NCBI GenBank assembly: GCA_949289995.1 | Contig: CASEQE010000055.1 | Coordinates: 1 to 36,167, forward strand | Direction of reading: 5' to 3' | DNA from: an uncultured Peptococcaceae bacterium | Lineage (GTDB): Bacteria; Bacillota; Dehalobacteriia; UBA4068 | Length of the DNA: 36,167 bases | Part shown: positions 1-8,455 of the stretch, in pieces | Position numbering within the stretch: position 1 is the stretch's first letter | Layout: each line of letters begins with the position of its first letter | The notes under the pieces: model-generated | What the model was told of the DNA's origin: nothing | What the model saw: only the letters and a program-made list of their open reading frames with translations | Databases searched by the model: none | Translations under genes and position numbers: made by a program

Positions 1-22
1 CGCATACAAATTGATATAAAGT

Positions 23-142
<120 letters not shown>

Positions 143-150
143 TAAGTTTA

Positions 151-182
151 GAGCCATCTTTTGTTTGATGGCTCTTTTTTTT
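151..182 (+). terminator. rho-independent terminator after 5S rRNA
   Basis: GAGCCATC (151-158) pairs perfectly with GATGGCTC (167-174) across an 8-nt T-rich loop and is followed by eight T residues. It lies nine bases after the 5S gene and would end the rRNA transcript. Confidence 0.93.
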
Positions 183-291
183 GTATGCCGAAATAGATGA
201 CATTTTTAATTTTCTAAGAAAAAGCATAAAATCATGTAACAAAAGGCCTTTTTTGAGAACCAATAGTATAGAGGCGGAAGGGGGGTAAGGT

Positions 292-786
292 ATGGAATAT
301 TCTGAGGAAGAATTATATCAGTTGTATGCAAAAAGCATATATCGCTATATATTTTCTTTATGTGGCGAAGCAGACACAGCAGAAGAATTAACGCAAGAGA
401 CTTTTTATCTGGCTTTAAAAAACTTGCATACCTTTCGTGGTGAATCTTCCCCTCAAGTATGGCTGTGCGCCATTGCCAAACGACTCTGGTATAAAGAATT
501 AGCAAGGCGCAAACGGCTGATTTCTACCCAGGAGGCCATTTTTCCTCCATCGCCTGAAGGCAATCCAGCCGAGGATTTTATGCGGCATAACGATAGATTA
601 GCGTTGTATTATGCGATGCAACGTTTGGCGCCGGAAACCAGGGAGGTTATTTATCTGCGTTTGGCCGGAGATTTTTCTTTTCGTGATATTGGCGCTATTT
701 TGGGACGCTCGGAAATATGGGCGCGTATGCGGTTTTATCGGGGAAAAGAAGAGTTGGCGCGAATGTTAGGAGGTAAAGGGAAATGA
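292..786 (+). CDS. ECF-type RNA polymerase sigma factor
   Basis: 164 aa, the usual size for a sigma-70 ECF factor. Residues about 8-75 form the region 2 module (AEELTQETFYLALKN matches the -10 recognition helix area), and residues about 105-160 form region 4, with the helix-turn-helix around FSFRDIGAILGRSEIWARMR. The intervening linker is short, as expected for ECF factors without regions 1 and 3. The gene overlaps the next one by the ATGA at 783-786, so it is translationally coupled to its probable anti-sigma factor. By family knowledge it should redirect RNA polymerase to a small regulon, often envelope stress. The stimulus and target promoters cannot be read here, and no autoregulatory promoter was recognised. 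Confidence 0.92.
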   Translation: MEYSEEELYQLYAKSIYRYIFSLCGEADTAEELTQETFYLALKNLHTFRGESSPQVWLCAIAKRLWYKELARRKRLISTQEAIFPPSPEGNPAEDFMRHNDRLALYYAMQRLAPETREVIYLRLAGDFSFRDIGAILGRSEIWARMRFYRGKEELARMLGGKGK

Positions 787-1748
787 GTGAAAAGCAATTG
801 CCATGCAGCGTGGTGCAGGATTTGCTGCCGTCTTATATAGAGGATTTAACACAGGATGAAACGTCGGCATTTATTGAGAATCATCTGTTACAATGTGCGG
901 CCTGCCGGCAAATCGAACAGGATATGCGCGCCGCTATTTCAATTGATAAAGCGCCTCAGCCGACGTTAATATTTCTTAAACGCATCAAGCGACGTCATTT
1001 GCTGGCTGCAGTTTTGGCCGTATTGATTGCCGTATGGTGTATTTGCTGGTTATATAACGAGGAATTTCATTACGCCAACAGCGAATCTGGTCGCTTGGCT
1101 GCTGTGGAGGATTTTGTTCCCAGTAATACCCAGGCTTCGATTATCGCTGCGGATATAGATGAAAATGATCCACTGCGAGTTATTGCCTATCAAGAGCGGG
1201 ACGGGCAATTGTATATTGCGTATGCCGCTGCAAATGATTACAATACGCACGGCGTACTCTATTTGGTACGGGGTTTAAACGGCAATTATCGAACCATGAG
1301 TTGCAGCCACAGCGCTTTTCCCTATACGGCGGGCGTAATGGCAGAGAGGATTGGCGATGCATACGCGTTTATCGGCGCTGGTTGTCGGGAAATATATCAG
1401 GTTCGTATTGAGTTTTTGCTCATGTCGACAGGAGATTTTTTGCAACTGCAAAGCTACAGCAAAACCTATGATATTACGGAAGCCGATTTTTTGTGGCTGA
1501 TGGATCAAGATACATTGGCGGAGGATTTGGGGATCCCACGGGATAGTGTGGCTTCTTTATCTATCGGTGAAATTCATTTGCTGGATAAAGATGGGCAAGA
1601 CGTGACGGAATTGTATTGTGACGCTAGTGTTAACTATAGCGGTGGAGTCGGTAAAAGCAAGGCAGAAACCTTTTTGTTATATGTCTATATGGGCATTGTC
1701 GCGGTGTTAGGGATCATTTTTGTTCGTTACTTTTTGCAGAAAAATTAA
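783..1748 (+). CDS. membrane anti-sigma factor with zinc-finger domain
   Basis: 321 aa. The N-terminus has the zinc-binding anti-sigma (ZAS) pattern: Cys8, then His34-x3-Cys38-x2-Cys41 in HLLQCAAC. A basic stretch (KRIKRRH) leads into one transmembrane helix at about residues 72-91. Residues about 95-295 form a large extracytoplasmic domain that I do not recognise, and a second hydrophobic helix lies at about 298-317 next to the C-terminus. The cytoplasmic N-terminus would hold the ECF factor encoded just upstream, and the outer domain would sense the signal; this is inference from the family and from the 4-bp overlap. The second, C-terminal helix is less usual for simple ZAS proteins and places both termini inside. 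Confidence 0.85.
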   Translation: MSEKQLPCSVVQDLLPSYIEDLTQDETSAFIENHLLQCAACRQIEQDMRAAISIDKAPQPTLIFLKRIKRRHLLAAVLAVLIAVWCICWLYNEEFHYANSESGRLAAVEDFVPSNTQASIIAADIDENDPLRVIAYQERDGQLYIAYAAANDYNTHGVLYLVRGLNGNYRTMSCSHSAFPYTAGVMAERIGDAYAFIGAGCREIYQVRIEFLLMSTGDFLQLQSYSKTYDITEADFLWLMDQDTLAEDLGIPRDSVASLSIGEIHLLDKDGQDVTELYCDASVNYSGGVGKSKAETFLLYVYMGIVAVLGIIFVRYFLQKN

Positions 1749-1753
1749 AATAA

Positions 1754-1807
1754 AAAAGATACCTTTCTATACTTTATCGGTAAGTATCGTTTAGAAAGGT
1801 ATCTTTT
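1754..1807. terminator. bidirectional rho-independent terminator
   Basis: A 16-bp perfect stem, AAAAGATACCTTTCTA (1754-1769) with its complement at 1792-1807, encloses a loop that can pair further (ATACTT with AAGTAT). A-rich and T-rich flanks allow termination of the sigma/anti-sigma transcript rightward and of the acyltransferase transcript leftward. Confidence 0.9.
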
Positions 1808-1904
1808 GGCGTTTGTAGGAATGAAAATGCTTGTCTTTGGTTCTGGTAAGCGATGGAACAAGCGATATGGTAGGCCAGCGATCTTGCCCATGTCTGGTAA
1901 TGGA

Positions 1905-2558
1905 TTATAACAGGTTGCGAATTTGTTGTAGCGCTTTTTCCTGGGCAACGGCAAATTCTTCATTATTTTGCCAATCATCGAAATATACAGGAGCCTGCAC
2001 GGTTATCGTCCTATTTTCAATATGTATTGGTACAAAAGGCAAATGCTGGCCGCTGCGGGGATAAAAATACTTTTCCAGTAACAGAAATCCACGATATACT
2101 TCACCTATTTCTCCCCGTTGATCGTAGGCGACATCCGGATAAAGAATCAGGTTATCCTTTGCCAATAGGGCTTTTAGACTTTGGCTGATGGTTTTAAAGG
2201 ATTCTCTGTCCCGATGAACGGGTATGGCTCCTAAATCTTTGGTAATTCTGCCCATAAACGCAGCCAAGGGATAAGCTACCAGTTTTGCCACGGGAAGAGG
2301 CCAGCCATAACGCTGGGTAAATGTATACCGGCAATAATGGGCATAAGCGCTTTCTTTTTGGCAAAGGATAGAAAGTATCCATGGCCGAGTAAGATATGGC
2401 AACCAAATCAAAGTAGCCAAAGGTCCTTGCATATTCAAATGGCGACATATGAATAGGCAGCCGTTTGGCGGTTCCTGTATGGAATACACTTGATATTTTC
2501 GCCCTGTGATTCGAGCGATTCTGCGACAAAACCTGAAAAAGTTTCCGTATTCCTTCAT
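1905..2558 (-). CDS. divergent PlsC-like (lysophospholipid) acyltransferase
   Basis: 217 aa from the ATG at 2558, which overlaps the stop of the upstream glycosyltransferase as ATGA; an in-frame ATG at 2603 exists but lies inside that gene. The overall plan follows the PlsC/LPLAT fold: a His-containing block (ICRHLNMQGP, His40), a motif-II-like block GAIPVHRDRES (110-120), then LILYPDVAYD (137-146) where the FPEGTRS motif should be. Two key positions differ from the textbook family: H-x4-D is H-x4-G here, and the Glu of FPEG is Asp. The protein may therefore have another acceptor or be a distinct subfamily. Pairing with a GT2-GtrA enzyme suggests modification of a lipid-linked sugar or membrane glycolipid, which is inference. 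Confidence 0.72.
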   Translation of the reverse strand: MKEYGNFFRFCRRIARITGRKYQVYSIQEPPNGCLFICRHLNMQGPLATLIWLPYLTRPWILSILCQKESAYAHYCRYTFTQRYGWPLPVAKLVAYPLAAFMGRITKDLGAIPVHRDRESFKTISQSLKALLAKDNLILYPDVAYDQRGEIGEVYRGFLLLEKYFYPRSGQHLPFVPIHIENRTITVQAPVYFDDWQNNEEFAVAQEKALQQIRNLL

Positions 2559-3661
2559 GAACAGGCCACCGATCTTTCTGCATCCGGTTTGGCAAAAACC
2601 CAATGTAGTTGGATTTGATAGCTAATAATGACTAAGATACAATCGACGAAAATTTTAATCCAGCCCACATGCAAAGGAAGCGTGCTTTCACCAATAAATA
2701 CCAGCAGCCAAGCTACCAGTAACTGAGACAACCACAAGCAATAGTATCGAGGCGCTGAGCTACGCTTTTTTCGATGGGAAAGGAATACTATGCGGCGATT
2801 AATGAGATAGTTGGGGATGGAAGAGCAAATTCGCGCTATGCTTAGTGATATGGCCAAACGTAAAGCGCTATTAGGTAAGTCGGAGAGATAATCGTTTACT
2901 AGTAAAAATATGCCGAGATCTACCACGCCGCTGCAAACGGCGGAAAAAGCATATTCAAACAAGCCAGATAGCAGGGCAAAAAATATTGGCTTTACATCCC
3001 GGAAAGTGCGAAAATGCGAACCAGCGTTATTGTCAAAATAAATGGTGGAAATCGGTACTTCGCGTAAGGCCACATTGCGTTTGCGGCAATAAATCAGCAT
3101 ATTGATTTCATATTCAAACCGACTGCCAGGTAATTGGCTGATCCAGGGCAATTGTTTATTAGGTATACCGCGCAAACCGGTTTGCGTATCCGTTAAATGG
3201 CCTCCATACAAGAATCGAAATACAGCGCCGGATAGGCCATTGCCAAAACGGCTGCGGCCTGGCACTTCTGGTAAATCAAAATTACGACAACCAAGTATAA
3301 TTTCATCGGCATCCGCTTCCAGTAGCGATTCAATATGTAGAATATCTTCTATACGATGTTGGCCGTCGGCATCGGCCATAACTATGCCGCGAAAATCATC
3401 TTTATAATTTTGCAAATAATAACGAAAGCCGGTTTTTAAAGCCTCGCCTTTCCCTTTGTTACTTTCATGATGTAGGATGGTGCAACATGGCCGTTCCGCT
3501 AGCCGGGCAAAAGTTTGTTTATATGTGGGGGCGCTGCCGTCGTTGACGATTAAAATCCGTTGCGCGCCGGATTCAATCAATTGATCCACGTATTCTACCA
3601 GCGCTGGCGGCGGATTAAACGCTGGAATAAGAATGGCTACGTTCAGTGCTTGATTATTCAT
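2555..3661 (-). CDS. GT2 glycosyltransferase fused to a GtrA-like membrane domain
   Basis: 368 aa. Residues 1 to about 225 are a family 2 glycosyltransferase of the dolichyl-phosphate mannosyltransferase type: N-terminal VAILIPAFNPP, VNDGS at 39-43, NKGKGEALKTG at 68-78, and the metal-binding DADGQH at 97-102. Residues about 236-357 contain four hydrophobic segments typical of GtrA (FSAVCSGVVDLGIFLLV, then NYLINRRIVF, then two C-terminal helices). The usual product of such enzymes is a polyprenyl-phosphate sugar used for wall or glycolipid decoration. It is first in a two-gene unit with the acyltransferase. A promoter lies at 3709-3736. Sugar specificity cannot be told from sequence. Confidence 0.88.
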   Translation of the reverse strand: MNNQALNVAILIPAFNPPPALVEYVDQLIESGAQRILIVNDGSAPTYKQTFARLAERPCCTILHHESNKGKGEALKTGFRYYLQNYKDDFRGIVMADADGQHRIEDILHIESLLEADADEIILGCRNFDLPEVPGRSRFGNGLSGAVFRFLYGGHLTDTQTGLRGIPNKQLPWISQLPGSRFEYEINMLIYCRKRNVALREVPISTIYFDNNAGSHFRTFRDVKPIFFALLSGLFEYAFSAVCSGVVDLGIFLLVNDYLSDLPNSALRLAISLSIARICSSIPNYLINRRIVFLSHRKKRSSAPRYYCLWLSQLLVAWLLVFIGESTLPLHVGWIKIFVDCILVIISYQIQLHWVFAKPDAERSVACS

Positions 3662-3708
3662 AACGCCTCAGCTTAAATTAAGAATTGAAGAATACACCCT
3701 CACATTAA

Positions 3709-3736
3709 AGTATATCACAAAATTAATTTAAATCAA
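3709..3736 (-). promoter_or_regulatory. probable sigma-A promoter for the glycosyltransferase unit
   Basis: On the minus strand TTGATT (3736-3731) is followed after 16 bp by TATACT (3714-3709), about 45 bp upstream of the ATG at 3661. Both hexamers are one or two bases from consensus. Confidence 0.5.
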
Positions 3737-3924
3737 TGGAAGGAAACATAAATCCTTAGTTACAACAAAGATTTCCTCAAGTTCACGTATATATGCCCTT
3801 TTTGTTTGTGATAGAAGAATTGCTGCAAGCCAGCGGCGATATGACTAGCATAATCAGATAAAAAACAGGCCTTTTTTCCGTAATCGCCAATATTGCACAG
3901 AGAAATAGAAAGTCATTTCTTCTA
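3737..3924. other. AT-rich intergenic stretch with no recognised gene
   Basis: Between the divergent promoters of the glycosyltransferase and the glycine cleavage operon. No convincing ORF is present. One long-range inverted repeat is visible, GGCGAT near 3835 with ATCGCC near 3884. No riboswitch family was recognised on either strand. Confidence 0.5.
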
Positions 3925-3954
3925 TTGACAATGGATTGTAGATTCTCATATAAT
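3925..3954 (+). promoter_or_regulatory. near-consensus sigma-A promoter of the glycine cleavage operon
   Basis: TTGACA at 3925-3930 and TATAAT at 3949-3954 with an 18-bp spacer. Both hexamers are perfect. Transcription would begin near 3961 and give a leader of about 108 nt before gcvT. Confidence 0.85.
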
Positions 3955-3983
3955 TAAAAAAACAATATTCTTCAACTGGATTT

Positions 3984-4052
3984 CATGCCATTGTTGGACA
4001 AGGCATGCCAGGGCTGAATATAAGGCGCATTGCCGATAATGCGCTTTTTTAG
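3984..4052 (+). terminator. leader with two hairpins ending in an intrinsic terminator
   Basis: Hairpin 1: CATGCC (3984-3989) pairs with GGCATG (4002-4007), extended inside by TTGT/ACAA around a bulged A. Hairpin 2: GCGCATT (about 4023-4029) pairs with AATGCGC (about 4036-4042), followed at once by TTTTTT. Hairpin 2 is a textbook terminator placed between the promoter and the gcvT ribosome site, so the operon looks attenuated. I do not see the conserved glycine riboswitch, T-box or folate-aptamer core sequences, so the controlling signal is unknown. Confidence 0.7.
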
Positions 4053-4068
4053 CGAAGGGAGAGTCCTT

Positions 4069-5154
4069 ATGGAAGCAAAAACGCCGCTATATGATTGTCA
4101 TGTGGCTTTACAAGGAAAAATTGTGCCTTTTGCCGGTTATTTGTTGCCGGTACAGTATCCTGCTGGTGTCATTGCTGAACACATGGCGGTGCGAACAGCC
4201 GCCGGTTTATTCGACGTATCCCATATGGGAGAAGTTACCTATACGGGTAAGGATGCACTGGCCAATTTAAACCGTCTATTGACCAACGATTTTACCAATT
4301 TGGCAGAAGGTCGGGTTCGTTATAGCCCGATGTGTAATGAAAACGGCGGTATATTAGATGATTTGTTGGTGTATCGCCGGGGACCGGAATCCTTTTTGGT
4401 GGTGGTGAATGCTGGTAATCGGCATAAAGATGTGGCTTGGATGCAAGAACATTTATTTGGAGAGGTTACTTTTGCCGATATTTCCGATCAAGTAGCGCAA
4501 ATTGCCTTGCAGGGACCTAAATCGGATGATATTTTGCGCAAACTGACTGATGAGGCAAATATTCCCCAAAAATATTATAGTTTTCGGGAAAACGTATCAG
4601 TAGCCGGGATTTCCTGCCTGGTTTCGCAAACCGGCTATACCGGGGAAAAAGGTTATGAGATTTATGTGGAGAACCAATATGCGCCGCAGCTGTGGAATCA
4701 ATTGCTGGAAGCCGGCAAGGACTATGGTTTGCTTCCTTGCGGCCTGGGAGCCAGGGATACTCTCCGTTTGGAAGCGGCGATGCCTTTATATGGCCATGAA
4801 ATGGACGAAACCGTGGATCCTTTGGAAACGGGTTTGGACTTTGCCGTGAAAACGAATAAGGATTTTATCGGGCGAGACGCTATTTTGGCCAAAGGTTTGC
4901 CAAAACGGAAACGGGTAGGACTAAAAATTACCGGTCGCGGCATAGCGCGAGAACATCAACCGGTGTTTGCCGGCGATAGGCAGATTGGCTATACCACCTC
5001 GGGAACCCATTTGCCCTACTTAAACGGGGCCTACGCCATGGCGCTAGTAGATTCCGCGTATGCCGAAACTGGCAGGCAGGTGACGGTGGAAGTAAGAGGC
5101 CGCCATGTGGCAGCGGAAATCGTACCCCTGCCTTTGTATAGCCGCAATAAATAA
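4069..5154 (+). CDS. gcvT: glycine cleavage system T protein (aminomethyltransferase)
   Basis: 362 aa from the ATG at 4069, preceded by GAAGGGAGAG; an in-frame ATG at 4030 falls inside the terminator hairpin and is not used here. The protein moves the one-carbon unit from the aminomethyl-lipoyl arm of GcvH to tetrahydrofolate, releasing ammonia. The N-terminus (PFAGYLLPVQYP, DVSHMGE) and the folate-site block CNENGGILDDLLVYR, with its conserved Asp, are intact, as is GLGARDTLRLEAAMPLYGHEM. Length is normal for the family. It is the first gene of gcvT-gcvH-gcvPA-gcvPB-lpdA, expressed from the promoter at 3925. Confidence 0.97.
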   Translation: MEAKTPLYDCHVALQGKIVPFAGYLLPVQYPAGVIAEHMAVRTAAGLFDVSHMGEVTYTGKDALANLNRLLTNDFTNLAEGRVRYSPMCNENGGILDDLLVYRRGPESFLVVVNAGNRHKDVAWMQEHLFGEVTFADISDQVAQIALQGPKSDDILRKLTDEANIPQKYYSFRENVSVAGISCLVSQTGYTGEKGYEIYVENQYAPQLWNQLLEAGKDYGLLPCGLGARDTLRLEAAMPLYGHEMDETVDPLETGLDFAVKTNKDFIGRDAILAKGLPKRKRVGLKITGRGIAREHQPVFAGDRQIGYTTSGTHLPYLNGAYAMALVDSAYAETGRQVTVEVRGRHVAAEIVPLPLYSRNK

Positions 5155-5241
5155 GTTATTTTACCAGAGTCCAAACGATGTGTTAACGGTGGGATAGAAA
5201 TTATATATATATTTATATTTATATTTGGGGAGGATACGACT

Positions 5242-5631
5242 ATGCGCATTCCACAAGATCTGCAATACACCAAGTCCCATGAATGGGTCAAATTATACGA
5301 TGAAGGCACAAAAGCCAAAGTTGGTATCACCGATTTTGCCCAAAACCAAATGGGCGATATCGTATTTATTACTTTGCCAGAAGTAGGCAATAGCGTGACG
5401 GCGGAAGAAACCCTTACCGATTTCGAGTCGGTGAAAGCGGTTTCCGATATTTATAGCCCGGTAAGCGGCGATATTTGCGCCGTAAACGAAGAATTGGCCG
5501 ATGCACCAGAATTGTTGAATACCGACCCCTATGCCGCCTGGATTGTGGAATTGGAAAATATAGGCGATACGGTGGAATTGCTTTCCGCCGATGCATATGA
5601 AGCGTATTGTAAGGAGCAAGAGGAGGCGTAA
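5242..5631 (+). CDS. gcvH: glycine cleavage system H protein (lipoyl carrier)
   Basis: 129 aa, full length. The lipoylated lysine lies in ESVKAVSDIYSPVSG, the standard H-protein site, and the N-terminal KSHEWVKL and ITDFAQNQMGDIVFI blocks are typical. It shuttles the aminomethyl group between the P, T and L proteins. An 87-bp AT-rich gap separates it from gcvT; a GGGGAGGA ribosome site precedes the ATG. The stop is one base from the gcvPA start. No lipoate ligase or LipA/LipB is in the window, so lipoylation must be encoded elsewhere. Confidence 0.97.
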   Translation: MRIPQDLQYTKSHEWVKLYDEGTKAKVGITDFAQNQMGDIVFITLPEVGNSVTAEETLTDFESVKAVSDIYSPVSGDICAVNEELADAPELLNTDPYAAWIVELENIGDTVELLSADAYEAYCKEQEEA

Positions 5632-5632
5632 T

Positions 5633-6952
5633 ATGGGCGGTTATTTACCGGTGGATTCGGCGGGACAGCAACAAATGCTGCAAGCATTGGGGCTTTCCTC
5701 TGCCAAAGAACTGTTTGCCGATGTACCTGAGGAAATGCTATTGGAGCAAGTCAATATTCCGCAAGGCCAAAGCGAATGGGAAACGGAAAAAGCCATGCGT
5801 GGTATGGCAGAAAAGAATCAGGTTTTTTCCGCCGTTTTCCGCGGCGCCGGCGCATACCGCCATTATATTCCGGCTATTGTAAAAAACGTTGTTGCCAAAG
5901 AAGAGTTTGTTACCGCTTATACCCCCTATCAGGCGGAAATTAGCCAGGGCATATTGCAGGCAATCTTTGAGTATCAAACGATGATTTGCCGCCTTACCGG
6001 TATGGATGCTGCCAACGCTTCCGTATATGACGGGGCCACCGCCGCTGCCGAGGCTTTGGCGATGTGTTGGGATAAGAAAAAGCCTTTGGCCATTCTTGCC
6101 GCTTCTGCGCCGCCTGGAGTGATTCAGGTATGCAAGACCTATTGCGACGGTGCTGGTATGGAATTGGTTGTGGCGCCGTTGCGTAATGGTTTAGTAGATA
6201 AAAAGGCATTGAGCGAACTGCTTCAGGATCAACGGGCAGCCTGTTTTTATTTGCAACAACCCAATTATTTTGGTTTAATCGAGGATGTTGCTGGGATTGC
6301 TGAAATTGTTCACCAATATAAGGCAAAGCTGATTATGGGCGTCAATCCGATAGCCGCGGCGCTTCTGCAGACTCCTGGCGAATGTGGAGCAGATATTGCA
6401 GTAGGCGAGGGACAACCTTTGGGTATGCCGTTGAGCTTTGGCGGACCATATTTAGGGTTTATGGCTGCTTCCAAAGCCATGATGCGTAAATTGCCGGGCC
6501 GTATTGTCGGCGAAACTGTGGATAATCGGGGCAACCGTGCCTTTGTGTTAACGTTACAGGCCAGAGAACAGCATATTCGCCGGGAAAAAGCTTCTTCCAA
6601 TATTTGTTCCAACGAGGCCCTGTGCGCTTTAACCGCATCCGTATATTTGTCGGCTATGGGACCAACCGGTTTGCGGCAGGCAGCGGCTTTAAGCTTGGAG
6701 GCCGCGCATATATTGGCGCAACGCTTATGCGCCATTCCCGGGTTTGCTTTACGCTATAAAAGTCCCTTTTTTCATGAATTTGTTACCGAATGTCCTGTGT
6801 CACCGGAATATTTGGAAGAGCAATTGGCAAAAAGAGGGATACTAAGCGGACTGCCTTTGGATGGCAGCGGTATGTTATGGTGTGCGACGGAATTGAATGA
6901 TGAATCGCAAATCGATGCCCTGATCCAAGGAATACAGGAGGTGACGGTATGA
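5633..6952 (+). CDS. gcvPA: glycine dehydrogenase (decarboxylating) subunit 1
   Basis: 439 aa from the ATG at 5633, chosen because it follows AGGAGC and AGAGGAGG and gives the family N-terminus GGYLPVDSAGQQQML; an upstream in-frame ATG at 5591 lies within gcvH. This is the N-terminal half of the P protein, split in Bacillota and archaea. Recognisable blocks are FRGAGAYRHYIPAIV, TPYQAEISQGILQAIFEYQ, NASVYDGATAAAEA and EGQPLGMPLSFGGPYLGF. It pairs with GcvPB to decarboxylate glycine and load GcvH. The stop overlaps the gcvPB start by four bases. Confidence 0.97.
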   Translation: MGGYLPVDSAGQQQMLQALGLSSAKELFADVPEEMLLEQVNIPQGQSEWETEKAMRGMAEKNQVFSAVFRGAGAYRHYIPAIVKNVVAKEEFVTAYTPYQAEISQGILQAIFEYQTMICRLTGMDAANASVYDGATAAAEALAMCWDKKKPLAILAASAPPGVIQVCKTYCDGAGMELVVAPLRNGLVDKKALSELLQDQRAACFYLQQPNYFGLIEDVAGIAEIVHQYKAKLIMGVNPIAAALLQTPGECGADIAVGEGQPLGMPLSFGGPYLGFMAASKAMMRKLPGRIVGETVDNRGNRAFVLTLQAREQHIRREKASSNICSNEALCALTASVYLSAMGPTGLRQAAALSLEAAHILAQRLCAIPGFALRYKSPFFHEFVTECPVSPEYLEEQLAKRGILSGLPLDGSGMLWCATELNDESQIDALIQGIQEVTV

Positions 6953-8388
6953 GTATGCTGATTTTTGAACGCAGCAGTGCTGGCCGGCGCTTAAGTATAT
7001 TGCCGGAAAAGCCGGTGGAGATTGAACAATATATTCCTAGCGAATGTTTGCGCAGGCAAGATTTGGATTTGCCACAGCTTTCCGAAAACGATATTAGCCG
7101 TCACTATACAGAATTGGCCAAACGGAGCCATGGCGTCAACGATGGATTTTATCCACTTGGTTCCTGTACCATGAAATATAATCCCAAATTAAACGAAGCG
7201 ATGGCAGTCTTGCCGGGTTTTTGCGATATCCATCCATTGCAACCGTTGGCCAGTATTCAGGGTTGCTTACAAGTGATGGCGGAAGCCCAAAAATATTTGG
7301 CGGAAATTACCGGCATGGATGCGGTTACCTTGCAACCAGGGGCTGGCGCCCATGGAGAATTCACCGGCTTGCTTTTGATCAAAGCATATTTACACAGCCA
7401 AGGACAACTTGCCAGAAATAAAATTATTGTTCCCGATTCTGCCCATGGTACCAATCCGGCTTCTGCTACCATGGCCGGATTTAGCGTAATCAACGTACCT
7501 TCCGACGAGGAAGGGTATGTAGATTTAGACTTGTTGCAAGCTGCAGTTGGCGATGATACCGCGGCCTTGATGTTGACCAATCCCAATACATTGGGGCGTT
7601 TTGATAAAAATATTTTACAAATTACCAAAATCGTCCATGATGCCGGCGGTTTATGCTATTATGACGGCGCCAACTTAAACGCTGTGGTCGGTTTGGTACG
7701 TCCTGGCGATATGGGTTTTGACGTGGTACATTTAAATCTGCATAAAACCTTTTCCACGCCTCATGGCGGCGGCGGTCCCGGCTCCGGCCCGGTGGGCTGC
7801 AAAAGCTTTTTGGCGCCTTTTCTGCCGGGTAGATTGGCGATGGAAGAGGAAGATGGAACGTATGGTTGGCTTTTACCGGAGCAAAGTATTGGCGATGTGA
7901 AGGCGTTTTACGGTAATTTTTTGGTAGCCGTAAAAGCATTATCCTATATTTTAACTTTAGGCGCCGATGGTTTGGCTGCCGCTGCCAGCCAGTCGGTATT
8001 AAATGCGAATTATCTGATGAAACAGCTAAGCGCCAGTTATGACATGGCCTGCGACGGTTTATGCATGCATGAATTTGTAATGTCTTTGGAAAAATTAAAA
8101 CAACAAACCGGCGTATCCGCCATGGATGTGGCGAAAGCGTTGCTGGATTATCAGATGCATCCGCCGACCATGTATTTCCCGTTAATCGTACACGAAGCAT
8201 TGATGGTTGAGCCTACGGAAACCGAATCCAAGGAAACTTTGGATCAGGCAGCTCAAGCTTATCTAGAAATTTATCGCCGGGCGTGCAGCGATCCCGAATC
8301 TTTGCATAAAGCGCCGCAAACCACCCCGGTGGGGCGTGTAGATGAAGTCGGCGCGGCCCGCAACCCGCGCTTGAAATTTGGCGATTGA
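6949..8388 (+). CDS. gcvPB: glycine dehydrogenase (decarboxylating) subunit 2
   Basis: 479 aa, beginning in an ATGA overlap with gcvPA. This is the C-terminal half of the split P protein and carries the pyridoxal phosphate lysine, Lys266 in HLNLHKTFSTPHGGGGPG, with the glycine-rich loop directly after it. FYPLGSCTMKYNPK and DSAHGTNPASATMAGF are other family blocks. Full length, no lesions. It acts with GcvPA as a heterotetramer in the cytoplasm. Confidence 0.97.
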   Translation: MSMLIFERSSAGRRLSILPEKPVEIEQYIPSECLRRQDLDLPQLSENDISRHYTELAKRSHGVNDGFYPLGSCTMKYNPKLNEAMAVLPGFCDIHPLQPLASIQGCLQVMAEAQKYLAEITGMDAVTLQPGAGAHGEFTGLLLIKAYLHSQGQLARNKIIVPDSAHGTNPASATMAGFSVINVPSDEEGYVDLDLLQAAVGDDTAALMLTNPNTLGRFDKNILQITKIVHDAGGLCYYDGANLNAVVGLVRPGDMGFDVVHLNLHKTFSTPHGGGGPGSGPVGCKSFLAPFLPGRLAMEEEDGTYGWLLPEQSIGDVKAFYGNFLVAVKALSYILTLGADGLAAAASQSVLNANYLMKQLSASYDMACDGLCMHEFVMSLEKLKQQTGVSAMDVAKALLDYQMHPPTMYFPLIVHEALMVEPTETESKETLDQAAQAYLEIYRRACSDPESLHKAPQTTPVGRVDEVGAARNPRLKFGD

Positions 8389-8408
8389 TAGAAAATTACC
8401 TTGCCAGA

Positions 8409-8433
8409 AAGGCCGTCCCCGGAGGGCGGCCTT
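8409..8433 (+). terminator. GC-rich hairpin between gcvPB and lpdA
   Basis: AAGGCCGTCC pairs with GGGCGGCCTT (one G-U pair) around a short CCGGA loop and is followed by TTTTG. The T run is short. It could give partial termination, lowering lpdA relative to the gcv genes, or protect the upstream message. Confidence 0.5.
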
Positions 8434-8455
8434 TTGACGCAGAAAGGAAAGGGAT

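Noticed and set aside
3737..4068. Glycine riboswitch upstream of gcvT
   Set aside because: Expected from gene context, but the conserved aptamer core is not visible; only promoter, hairpin and terminator are supported.
7622..8200. 192-codon ORF on the minus strand
   Set aside because: Fully antisense to gcvPB, composition rich in Arg/Pro/His as expected of a shadow frame.
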